Shown: in pieces, positions 1 through 11,980 of the stretch
Layout of the letters: each line of letters starts with the position of its first letter
Position numbering within the stretch: position 1 is the first letter of the stretch
Source: Certhia americana
Lineage: Eukaryota; Chordata; Aves; Passeriformes; Certhiidae
Length of the DNA stretch: 64,000 nucleotides
Direction: 5' to 3'
Assembly (NCBI GenBank): GCA_018697195.1
Contig: CM031864.1
Span: forward strand, 15,946,263 to 16,010,262
Translations under genes and position numbers: made by a program
The notes under the pieces: model-generated
What the model saw: the letters and a program-made list of their open reading frames with translations, nothing else
The model's database searches: none
Told to the model about the DNA's origin: nothing

Positions 1-1659
1 AAAGACATCATGATCTTGACAAACATAAAAGATACCTCCCATACCATAGCATTGCTTAAACTTTATTGTTTGCTGAATTACACTCACATCAAGCACAACA
101 CAGCATAAAAACATCTCCTATTTCCCATTACATGCTCTTCCTTAGACAACAGGACATTTAAAAAGTTTGAGATGGTGCCTGCAGGAGCTCAATTGTGACA
201 ATAGAGAAGATACATTTTGCAGATTACACACTTTATTGGTATAATTTGGTACTAACAAATAGATCCATGTATTAAAAAAAGAGTAGTTTCACTAATCATT
301 TTACTGATCAAAGAAATAATTTTCTAAATGGACATACTTTAAGCCTGTCAGTGAGAACAAACTTTGAACAGTTTAATGATGCTCTGGAAGAATTCCTTCT
401 CTTGAACTGCAGCTAAAAGACCTGTAAAAAAATGTTATTTCAACACTGAAGCAGTTTAAGTGACTGACTGAAACCACAATGTATAAGAAGCATAACTTGA
501 GCTTGGCAGATCAGAGCCAAATAAAAAGTGATGATAAGCGACATATCTAATAATGTACTCTCAGTGTCTTGTCATTAACACAATTATGTCAGTACAGTCA
601 ATCAGCACTTTGCTTTGACTTTAAAGTAAGATTCTGAATACATGTTTCTAGAGTTGGAAGGAGTAGGGCAGAGAAGAATCATTGAATTTAAAGCCACAGT
701 TATTCATGGCTTTTTAGGAAAACAAGGTTATCCATTTATTATCTGCTTTGTGCGGGACTAACACTAACATGATTCTTATGAGTTCAATACCATCTGTAAT
801 AGCCCTCTGGCTATACAAAACAAAGGGACTCAAGATGAAGCATTCCTTTCAAAAATGAGAAACTGATTTACTACCTGAAGTGATAATTAATGCCATTCAG
901 TTTGGTTTCGAGTAGGGAAGAATAGGATAAAATGACAATACTTTCCTCCTGTAAAAGTTTCTTTAGTATGTGCTGGGAGGACTGACAAACATCATCAGCA
1001 GTGGCAAGTGGTGGCATCTGCCAGAATTAGCTATTGGAAGACAACAATTATGAAATGGATCAGCTTTGTGGTTTAGTGACAAAGTCTGTAGAGAAACCTG
1101 GATAGGTAGAAGCACATTCACTATTCCAAAGCAGGTATATATTCCCTATGTTACTGTAGTCCACAACAGCAAGGATTTATTAAAAAATGTTCTTCAGGTA
1201 TAATTTGCCTGCATAAAGACTTCCACAAAAGATCTCCCTGCTTCAAGACATCAGTTTATTTTTAGATTAATTATTAAAACAATGTTGAGACCGTGGCCAC
1301 AAACCTCCAGATGCTAGGATGTTCGTAAGGTAGGCTGCCTAAAATCCTTAGGTTGTGCCTTACGAGAGTAACCATCCTGAAAAACCACTACTGAATTCCA
1401 AAGCAGCAGCTGGGGCAATACCCAACAAACCAAAGCCTCTTGGGATACAAATCAGGCAGGAGCCTGGATTTACTAATGAATCAGTTCTGCCATATAAGAT
1501 GCTAATATTCTTGGTACTTCTACCCTTGGAGTTGCTCTGTAAGGGCCTATGAACTAACTGCATATGCTGAACAATAAGCATCACTCTGCCCCTCTGACCA
1601 AATCTCTGGAAGATTTTCTGACCCACTCCTGGCTTTCCTGATAGATTTACATGTAATCC
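1..1659. other. AT-rich non-coding sequence
   Basis: No recognisable exon, RNA gene or repeat family is visible. Both strands carry frequent stops, and the open frames around 1355-1674 on the two strands overlap each other and look like chance. Probably intergenic or intronic. Confidence 0.6.
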
Positions 1660-2110
1660 TTTCCTGATCCCCACTCTGCTCTCCTGTCACCATGACTTCT
1701 CCACCTCTCATGCAGCTCTAATATTTGTGCTAAAAATTCTTTCTCTGCTTCACTTTTACTTCCTTCTCCACATCCTCAGGATCCAAATACCTCTTCCATT
1801 GTTTGTGATTTCCTGCTCCTCTGACCTTGTGTCAGCCAGGACAAAAGTGGTCTGAACCTGTCTGATCACACATTTTTCTCCAACAATATTGTACATACCT
1901 ACAATCCTCTCTTTTCCTTCTCCTTGGTATTTTGATCCTCTCTATCTCCATTTGTCCTGTTTTGATCCACTTTCAGCTTTCCCTGAGCCTCTACATTCCT
2001 CTTTGAGCCTTCTTTTGCTACACTGGATCTCTTCTCCACTCTTCCTGTGTGGCTCCAATTACCCTTCAACATTCCCTTCTCTCTCAAAATCCCCTAAATC
2101 TCAGCTCTGT
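1660..2110. repeat. pyrimidine-rich strand-asymmetric block
   Basis: The plus strand is strongly enriched in C and T for about 450 bases, with many CTCT, CCTTC and TTCTCC words and few purine runs. This asymmetry keeps frames open on both strands (1889-2119 plus, 1899-2087 minus), giving Ser/Leu/Pro-rich or Lys/Glu/Arg-rich peptides that look compositional, not coding. It may be a decayed polypyrimidine tract. No unit length is preserved. Confidence 0.5.
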
Positions 2111-2568
2111 AACATGTAGTATATTCAATATGTGTACTGTGAAATCAGTGGGAATTTAATAGCAAAGAAATACACTGCCACTACTGCTGAAGAACACGAC
2201 TGAGAAAAATAAAGAAAACAATATTTACTATCCATTCTCAACATTTATTTCTCAAACTTAAATATCTATTTTAATTGTGTTTTGCCTACATTACTAAGAT
2301 ACGAGCTCCTCATTCTGTTTTTAAATTGACACTTCTAAATCCTGGATCCTGTAAACCTCTGTTTTGCACAAGTTACATCTGGCAGATGAGAGTATCATCA
2401 TCCCCTGACCACTTTGCTCGAACAGGTACATGGCACTAACAATGGACACACACACTGAGGACTAATGCACGTTCCATCAGATGCTCTGACTGAAGAGTGG
2501 GTGGCCTGTGAGCAGTGTCCCTGCAGTGCCCTGCTCTGGTGGCACTCAGGCTGCATGTATTGCTCAAG

Positions 2569-2730
2569 ATGGCAGGGCGGGAGCTGTCTCAGCATCCAAT
2601 CATTCAGTCACTGGAAGCGGAATTATTTCTTCATTTGCCAGTGGAGCACAGCAAGGGACTCCCCACTGACCACAATCCAAATACTTCAGGCCTTGTAAGG
2701 ACCCACGTGCTCCCAAACCACAAACACAGG
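2569..2730 (+). other. exon-like open stretch ending in a perfect splice donor (unrecognised)
   Basis: An ATG at 2569 has a good Kozak context (A at -3, G at +4) and opens a frame that runs to CAG|GTAAGT, an ideal donor with the GT at 2731-2732. Without splicing the frame stops immediately after the junction (TAA at 2731). The 54 codons start MAGRELSQHP and include a short acidic/hydrophobic stretch near SLEAELFLHL. I recognise no domain. The frame is closed upstream by a TGA at 2509, so this could only be a first coding exon or a chance ORF. There is no CpG island, TATA box or acceptor that would make it convincing. Splice donors of this quality occur by chance in large windows, so it is a candidate only. 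Confidence 0.15.
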
Positions 2731-3447
2731 TAAGTCCTCACACCTCCTCACACCACAGTGGAGATGTGCTAAAAAAGGCTTTTCACTGAGTGCCCAGACA
2801 CAGGTATTACACATCAATAAAGGGGAAGTTTCCAAAAAGCTCATGGTTCAAGTACATGTTGAGTTAAAATTTCTCTCCGTTTAAGACTATACGGCATCAG
2901 CAAAAATTCAGTAAGGAACATTAATTATCAAATGTGCCAGTTTTGTGACTATTAAGTACCTCGTTAGATTCAGTTTTTGAAAATGCATTCATGAGCACTT
3001 TTATGCAGGACAGAATGGCACATTTGGCATTATTTAACCCTTCAACGTGGCCCAAAAAATTTTGTTTCAAATTTATTATGGATTTTTTTGATGATTTCCA
3101 TTTTTATTTTGAGGATTTTCTTAATATACAAAATTTTAAATGCATTTTAGATGTTCTTGAAAAACAGGGAATTTAAAGACATTGAAAATGGCATTCTTTT
3201 ATTCAGTTGGAATAAAATTTATCCCTAGAGCTGCTACATGTTTTTTATTCATACCTACACCATTAAAAGCTGATTAAAGACAAAAACATTGTCTACATAC
3301 TGTATATAAACATATATTCATAAACACTCATTGCTGACAACACCACCAGTCTTTATGTTTATGTTAGTACATACAGAGTCAAATTTTTCAGCTACAATAT
3401 ATTTCCTTTAATCTGTCAGAAAGAAAACCTCATACTTCAACAAAGGC

Positions 3448-3464
3448 AAAAAAAAAAAAAAAAA
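3448..3464 (+). repeat. poly(A) run, 17 bases
   Basis: An uninterrupted A17 followed by GAAAAAG. No processed-gene body or nearby polyadenylation signal precedes it, so it is called a simple repeat, not the tail of a retrocopy. Confidence 0.85.
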
Positions 3465-4189
3465 GAAAAAGAAATTAAACTCATATTTAAAATATATCAT
3501 CTAGCCTAACCTTTACTCCATTAGGGAAAATATGCCTGCAAAAAAGATTAAACACAAATTTGCTTTGCTTTTAAACCTACTTAAGAAGCACCTATCCTAT
3601 CTGTTCATATAAATTCCAATGGAAAACATGATGACATGCAATTACTAATCTCAATGTACACAGCTATGCCTCAGGGACTTAGTGGTTCATATTTTACTGT
3701 TCTGTAATCAAATACAGAACTAATGAGTAAAAATATGCTTCCCCCAATAAATTCCCAGCACCTGGACAAGTGTCTGACAATGAAATGGAGGATGCTCACA
3801 CAAAATTCATTCTGCAAAGCTATTAAAGTGTTATACTTGCCAACAAGTGTTCATTAAACAAGAATGAAGGATCTTTACGCCAGTTTCCTACCAAAGGCTT
3901 TTTAATATTTTAATGGAGAGTAAAGACTATTTATCTGAACTCTGATCAGTTAATGTTCAAATCTGTTATGAAAAAACAAGAAGTCCTTTATAATACCTTT
4001 CATAAAAATCCACTTTGCAATGCTTCAAATAAAGTCTAAGAACTGTAAAAGATTATGTTGCATATAAACAAAATCAGTATCATTTTGAAATTATACGCTT
4101 ATCCTTGGAGCTCCTTGGCATGTTAGAATCATGTTGTATTTTTATTTAAAGAATGGTTAGCAACAACCATGATACAAATGAAAAAGATG

Positions 4190-4252
4190 ATTAGAGGTGA
4201 CATCACTTGTGCAAGAGCATCTTCAGACTGCAGAGATAGAACCCCAGATTTA
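4190..4252 (-). mobile_element. probable MIR-family SINE fragment
   Basis: The stretch containing GCAGAGATAGAACCCCAGAT resembles the reverse-complement core of amniote MIR elements, which reads roughly ...GCAGAGCTGGGAATAGAACCCAGGTCT. Only about 60 bases align and they are heavily diverged, with no recognisable tail. The call rests on memory of the family consensus. Confidence 0.4.
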
Positions 4253-5026
4253 ATGGGACAGATGAAAGAAGTGGGAGACTAATAGATTATGCAAAGCTAG
4301 GCCATATACCTGTTGGGGAAACAAAAGCACTAAAGGAAACATGCCAGGCTGACTCTGATTACCAGAGGGAATTGAAGTTTGACTCTAAATCAGACCCACA
4401 TTTAATACAGCCTACAAAATTAGGACAGATCAAAAGTGTCTCTTAGAAACAAAAACATGGATCAACTCAATACTTCACCAATACTTTCTCTGCAAGAAGA
4501 CTGATGACTTTGCATTTGGGTTTAGCCCTTCAGAGTAACTTAGACCTGATATATCTCCCAGGTTGACGAATGAGTAAAAAGTACCATTCATTTTTCCATT
4601 TCAGGTTTTTACCCAAGAACAGAAGAAACAGAGGCCAGGTCCTCTTTTACAAAATTCAGTCAAATGGGAAATGAGAGGATCCCATTTATTGGTCCTTTTT
4701 TTCTTGGACCACCTCAAATTCCCAGCACTTGTGGCAGTGTATTAACCAACAAGATATGTACGGATATTTTGGACATGGTTTTGTTCTAGTTTCCAGCAGC
4801 CAGGATAAGAGAGAAAACAGTGTAAAAGTTGAAATAAAGATGTGGAATCATAGACTGATCTTTTGGCTATTACTTTCTGATCCCTAATCCCAGGGTTTAG
4901 ATGCATTTTAATTTAGAGACCCTGGCTAAAAGCAGGAGGAGCATGGAGAACAGGAATGGGAGTCTGCTCCCAAGACCTTCTTCCCACACATTTTCCTTGA
5001 GAACCCATATATTTCATTACATTCCC

Positions 5027-5044
5027 TTTTTTTTTTTTTTTTTT
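5027..5044 (+). repeat. poly(T) run, 18 bases
   Basis: An uninterrupted T18. No retrocopy body is recognisable on the minus strand next to it. Confidence 0.85.
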
Positions 5045-6180
5045 GTAATCTGGTGAATTTGGTAGTATTTAACAGCAAATGCTTTGAGTTGCTCTCAAAT
5101 ATCTGCAGCATTTTGGAGGAGAGGTCTCCTCTTCATCTTTTATTCCTGTCTCTTTTCCTCTTCTCATTAAGCCTGATGTAGCTTCTGGAATTGATGGAAA
5201 AATTCAATGGGAGCTACCAGAGCTTGGATGTGCTTGTTGCATAGCTTCTAACTGTCCTTTACAGCCCATTTTCAATGTAGTATCACACATGTGGCTATTT
5301 CACATTTGACAAAAAAGAGAAAGCTTTTTTCATGCTAAAAGAAAGTACTGTGTAGCAGTGTGGAACACAAATATAAAGAGGTGAACATTTTAAAAGCTGT
5401 GAAGGTAGCAGTGTGCAAATACACATTTAAATTGCAAACCCAAACAATTATGTGGCAAGTACCCAACCCTGTGCACAGGTTTTGGTTATACAGGCACATG
5501 TGCATACTTTTAAAGCATAATAATTCTTTTATTGTTTTAATTTAATTTAAGCTTCTGCTTCTGAATGTTTCTGAATTCTTCTTGGGAAAAGCCAAGATTT
5601 CTTAGGCTAAGCAGGTGCATGGTAGACTCTACCAAGAGCAATGCGTATATTCATAAAGTAAAGCACTGTATTGTGCAAAGAAGTATTTTTCAGGTGCAAG
5701 AAAGTTAGGGTTTAATAGGGTGTGAAGTTGTCAGGGAAAGATTTGTGAGGTTGGGAGTTCATTTTAATGCTTACTAATTAGAGTAGAATTGGCAGCTATA
5801 GTCCTTAGGAGTGAAGTACCTCTGCCAATGGAATACATTAATTGGCACATAAACAATACAAGTATCCACTATCCTCTGATGCGCAGAAGGAAGAGGTGGC
5901 TAAACCAACAACATGAGCCTGGGCAATGCCTGTCTGTGATCCTTCCAGCATGAAAAGCCATGAGCACACCCAGATGATATCTCACAAAGCTCGGACTTAC
6001 TCTTGACCACATATCCAGACAAGCCTCCTGACTTACTATTGAAAGACAAAATATTTACAGTAGCATGCAAACCACATCCAATTAAACTTCACTACTGATT
6101 GAACTAGAAGGACCAGGACCCTCAGCTCAAACAGTGAACATCCTGTTCATTCATTGCTACACTTAACAGTAGGTTTGTTC

Positions 6181-6202
6181 GATATTTAAATGATATTTAA
6201 AT
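6181..6202 (+). repeat. 11-bp tandem duplication, two perfect copies
   Basis: GATATTTAAAT is repeated exactly twice head to tail inside an AT-rich stretch. Probably replication slippage. Confidence 0.85.
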
Positions 6203-9200
6203 TATAATTATCCACAGAAAAGTAAAACAACTAAAAAAACCAAATCTAAGACATTTTTTTCTACCTATTTTTCTACTTCAAGCATTCCTTTATGGAGAAG
6301 ATAGAGTATCAATAAGAACAATTTCAAGTAGATTCTTAACCCAGTTACATTATCACCTACTATGATTACTGCATTAATGAAGATGTGGTTAGATTTATTC
6401 CCATGTCATCCTTGGAATACTGATGTAACACTGTAACAGTGGCCAGCAGTCACATGAATGCCTTAGTGCATATGTCAACACTTTTGTGGAATGAGGGTCT
6501 GTAAACCTTATGTTATTGCATTCATCAGCTCCAAGTAGAAATTCAATTATACTAACTTGGTAAAGTACCATGCACAATGATGGAGCTTTATAAGTAATAC
6601 AAAATGATGAACAAATAATAGGTGAGGGAAACTTCATCATGTTAAACTCATATTTAAACAGGTGAGACAGACCACTAAATTCTCTGCATGAGTTTACTAT
6701 AACTGACAGAAGTTATTCTTCAGCTGTTCTTCTATTAGCTGGAACTCACATCCTGCTTTTGCTGAATTCTCAGGATTTTAGTCTCCCACCATATTCTTGC
6801 TGGGTTGAGCAGCTGTTTGGGTTCGTGTATATAATAGGCATCATAAAGTTTAAGAAACTCAGTGAAATATATGTGAGATCCATTGCATGAGCAGCACTGC
6901 CAGATATGACTGGCATATTTCCAATATTTCATTTACGTAGACTTTAATCAGTATGTACAATATCTCTTTTCCTAAAGCAAATCCATTTTGTAATCTTTCA
7001 CATGTAACTCTGTGTGTGCCTTTTGTCATTCTCTTGAGTGAAGCTGGTCCCTTACGTGTCTTTTTTAAATGGACCAAATAATGTCATTTTAGTGTTAATC
7101 ATACCTCCTTTACATATTTCAGAATTATAAAGAGTAAGGATTTCTAATGGTCAGATAATAGCTCTAAAAAACTGTTCAATTGTGTCCATTCCTTGCACCT
7201 TTCAGACCCTCAGTGAGGCAGGAATAACTCTCCTTATTTACAAACAGTCAAATCAGCTATGCAAATCTATGACCACAGGTAAGACAGAATAATTTATTCA
7301 TAGTAATACAGTTGCATGGCCCTTCCCATAACCTAAAAAATCTAAGGCAAAAGAGGACTGAAGGATCGTATTAATTTTATCAATATTTGGATCAATATTT
7401 TGCTTTGAATCACAACAGTTAAACAGTCTAAGGTGCATCTAAAAGATGGACCTTTTAAAAACAATTTATTTATTTTATAATGAGGCTGGACTGTTCAAAC
7501 CAACATTTCTAAAGGAAGGACCTTTTTTCTAGTCTACAGCTAGGCTGCTTTACAGACGAAAATGTCAGAATGCTTCTTGGCCCAGGATAGCTAATGAACA
7601 AATAAAAGATGACACATTTTGGCAGAAACAAGGGGTATACCATAATAAAGTTACAAAGTAAACAGTTATCAACATCTGCCTTTTTGATATTCAGAGGGAC
7701 AGAGGATCAGAGTCTTCTTTACACAAAACTTTGTCAAGGAAAAATCAACAGTAATTTTTTACCTCATCAATTTCCAGGAAGCCAAATAGACTGCTTTCAT
7801 GCTAAAATCTGGAAAAAAGATGGGGTTTGTCCATTGCATTACAATATCTTACCTTATAAGGAAGTATTTGACAGCCTTATATTAAACTCTTGAAAACTAA
7901 TGAAGAGTCCTCCTTAATACACATTTCTTTTTTCCAGCTCAGGCTTGAAGTGACAACATTACAGAAATACCCTGAAGGTTTTTATTTAAATAGCATCCTA
8001 TAAAACAATGCCCTCTTGTCAGTCAACACTAATTCAGCAGAAGTCAAGCTATAAATCTGTCCAAAGGCCAGCAAAGTGCTTAACTTGGCACATCCCTAAT
8101 AAAATTAGGAATGTGAGTTTATTACACGAACCTTAAGTAGGTTTGGCCAAGATATTAAGATTTTTGCTTATGGCAACCATGGCTAATGTGGATTGGTATT
8201 TTCATTATAATGCACCCCACAGCATTTCTCAGTAATGTCTCAGGTTTCCAAATTGGACAATAATTTTCTACACTATCTGACACATCACTAGGTGTTACAG
8301 ATGAAACTCTGTCACTTAACTAAGCACAGTTTAACTTAAAGATGGCAAAGACTTTTCAATAATGCTAATTCTACTGAAAAATGAGGCCAAATTAATTAAT
8401 ACTTCTATTAATGCAATGTGATTTCACTTTTTTCAAGTAAAGAAGCACTTAGAGGCTTTTAACCCAAGCTCAGATGCATTGTTTCAGCTCAAGGCAATTG
8501 AGAAGTGATTTCTACTGTAATAAGCTGAAATGCACATTAAGAAAAACAGTGAGAAGGTAGATTATGCAGCCTATATTTTAGTTGTTTTTAGCCAAATATG
8601 CTTCTCAATTATATTGATGCAGGATATCTCTTCAGAACAGTAGACTATAAAACAGCCTCAAGTTGTAACTCCCCCTCTAACCATCTTCCACACTAAATTT
8701 TTGTTTCACAGAAAACAGCTTTCCTTTGAGGGAAGAAACACACTCTAAGGTTCTCACCTGGCTAAAGAACATATAATCCCTGGCTTCTGCAAAACAAAGG
8801 CTTCTGGTTATTACTGCCTGATACCACATGTGGTCCCAAGCCACACACAGCACTGCAAGAAAAGATGCTTCTTAAGATGCTGCAATACCAAACACATGAA
8901 TGTGCAGAGTTGCTGAAGTTCACTTCATGAAAAATACACTATATTCTGGGAAGGAAATATGATTGATTTCCCTTGAATAGACTGTTTATCAGACAAACAC
9001 ATTTTGCAAACTTTGACATAAATTGTTAGTTTTCTTATCATACTGACAATAAAAAACCAGTACCTTTGTAGAAACTTCCTGAAAACTCTTTAATGACCTC
9101 TAAACAGTGTTATCTTATCACCATCTGACTTTCTACTTCAATAAATCATTTTAAAATAGGCAAAAAGAAAAACTGATACAAAAAATATGAATTTGTTTTC

Positions 9201-11942
9201 CACAGCTTTAGTATTTAAGATGTGAGGAGTCCTCTCACAGAATAGTTACGATGCTGATAAAGCACTCACATCTTTATATTTGCAGTCACTTTGCAAGAAA
9301 AGAAAGAACAACTCTCACCAAAGAGCCTCAGGAGAAATGAAATGAAGATTTGCAGTTTTCAGGTCCTTGTATGTAAGGGTCTGACAGCATTGTTCACTTT
9401 GAAAGGCAATTGCATATGCAAATCCCTACTTGATGTCCATAATATAAAGATGCAATATGGTAACATTTTGTGCGTGCAGTCTGCTTGTGAACACATCTAG
9501 TGACCTGCATGCAGAAGAGGCCAGAGCCAGCACATGCAGAGGTATCCACAGCACATTGTCAAAACTCAGGCTATCACACAATATGCAATTAATATTTCAA
9601 AACTTTCAAAATATATTTTTTGCTTCAAACACATAGTCTCTTTTTGTGCCTGCAAAAATAAAAAGCATTTTTAGCATTTGCAGCTGTTATTTTAGCTGTC
9701 CAAAAAATCTATACAAGGAATGAATGCATTGAGTGAAAAATGTTCATCAGATGAATGAGTAGATAGAAAACATGCAATGGATACTTCCCACCCAAAATAA
9801 TTCACACTGAAAAACAACCTTGCATAGCAAGGGACTAAAAGAATGTGTATATGCTTCTCAGAGTATGAAAAATCAGGCTTTTCAAAGAATCTGTGCAAAA
9901 CCAAGAATATTTTCTTGGAATTATTCTGAGTGCAAATTCCAAACAAATAAGTATTTTCAAAGATGTTGCAGAGCTGTTGGACAATTTGAGAAGACATAAA
10001 ACACGTTAGTTACTTGTGTGAATAATTTAGAACCCTCTGCATGATACTATCATCACAAAAAGGCTATGTCTAACTGCTTATTAGTAGGAAAACACAACTC
10101 AGGTAAACCAACAGCTCAACAATTTTCCTGTTTTCTTCTGCTGTCTAGGAAGAGTCTGCTGGTAACATTGAAGTCCCAGGATGGCAGTCTTCACCTGTAG
10201 CACAAACAGACTTGAAAGCACCACGGCAGCTTTTGAACTGACCAGGCACCCTGGTATCTGCATACCTTTTGGTATTCTTTTCCCTCCAAGGTGAAGATGC
10301 ACCAAGGGTGAAAATTGGTGTGATGAGAAAGGTGCATCCTGACCTCTGTGGAATGATCTGAACAAACTCTCATGTCTGGATACCTCAGAGCAGTGCGAAC
10401 CTCAGTTCAGACCAGAGCTCCACAGAATAATTCACATTTGCTTTTCAGGGCTGCAATTAAAGTATCTCCCTTCTTCTGTGAGAGATTTTTGCACAGCATT
10501 GCATTGGATACTAAAAACCTCTCTCGATCCTTCTGATCCCCCTCGATATCTCATTAAATTGACAGACCAAAGCCTATTACCATACTTCCGTCAATTGCAC
10601 AGTGGCTGTGTGATCTAGAGAAGAACTCATCTGACATCACCAACTAAACTAATATTCCCTACTGACCTTTATCCAATTTACAAATCCCCCTCTCTCCGGA
10701 GATGAAAGGCCAGAGTGTTACTCCATGCTTCTCTCCACAGCCAGTATCTCACATGCAAAAAGAAAGGAGGCCGAGAAACACTACAAATCTTGCCTTAGAG
10801 TTGAACACTTTCTTATTGAGCAAGATAGTTTATTTCAATTTAACATAAATAATCATGTGCAGGTCTGGAGCTTTTATGTCTAACAGCTCTCCTTAATTCC
10901 ACATCTTACTGCAGACAGGATAGGTATAAAATATTTCATCATGGTCTTTAGTAAAAGTGTTTTGAAACCTCCTCATTCTGCTGCACAGCAATTCCTATCC
11001 AAATTCCCATCCACATTAAAACTAGAGGATTTTGGATGTTGGGATCAGAAAACTATACTGACATGACTAATTGAGACCGAATTAAAAACTACATTGTACA
11101 AAGCTAGAGGAAGAAAAACAAAATAGTGTTGCATTTTTAAGGTATAATTTTAGAGAATAGGAATTATAGACAAAACAGAGATTCAATTAAGAATTATTAT
11201 AAAGCTGCCTTTAAATTATAATTGTCCCCAATCCTTTGCTTGAAAATAGGAGTTAATTTTTTCCTTCCTGCATTTACCATCTGAATTATACCTGTAAAAC
11301 ATCATGTTAAACATACATACATATTGAAGAAAGCCCACAGTACAGTGTGTCATTAAATCACCTTAGTTATCAAAACTTAATGAGCTCTGAAATAGATACA
11401 ATCCCAATATTGCAGGTCATAAAAAAGATTTTACTTGTGACCTACATCATTCACATAGACGAATGAAGAAATTAGGACAACTTTCCACTTTCCATTCAGT
11501 GTATAAGTGCCTATTCACAGAGTCTGACTCCTAAGGGCAAGGAAAAGCACCAGATTCTGCAAGTTTTCTCTATATTGTGAGACATCATTACACAGATCTG
11601 AAAAGCTCTGCTCGGCTGACCACAGCCTGCACCAGAGCACTTCCCACATACACCACTGAGATGGGCAACAAGTGGCAAACTTCATTATGGCTGTGGTAGG
11701 AAAAAAGCACAGTACACGTCTCCTCGTAAAACATAGTATGAGATAGAAGATCAAGTGGGAGAAACAGTCCTTCAAAAAGCAACGTGTAGCTGAAATTTGA
11801 GTATTTTAGCTGCATGTTTAGCCTTTACAGAAAAATGCAATTTCTGAGAACCTGACTAGCTTTGTAAAACTGCTTAATTGAAATGTAACAGTGAGTGAGA
11901 TCAAGCCGTGGGGTCATTGCAGATCCAGCTACACCAAGCAGG

Positions 11943-11980
11943 CACCAGCACAACTCCCCATTCAGCTCTAGGTGCTGGTG
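11943..11980. repeat. short inverted repeat, 9-bp arms
   Basis: CACCAGCAC at 11943-11951 is the exact reverse complement of GTGCTGGTG at 11972-11980, with a 20-base spacer. It could fold into a hairpin but has no other sign of function. Confidence 0.7.

Noticed and set aside
7190..7310. MIR-like string (CCCTCAGTGAGGCAGGAATAA and following)
   Set aside because: Similarity is short and scattered, weaker than for the four fragments that were annotated.
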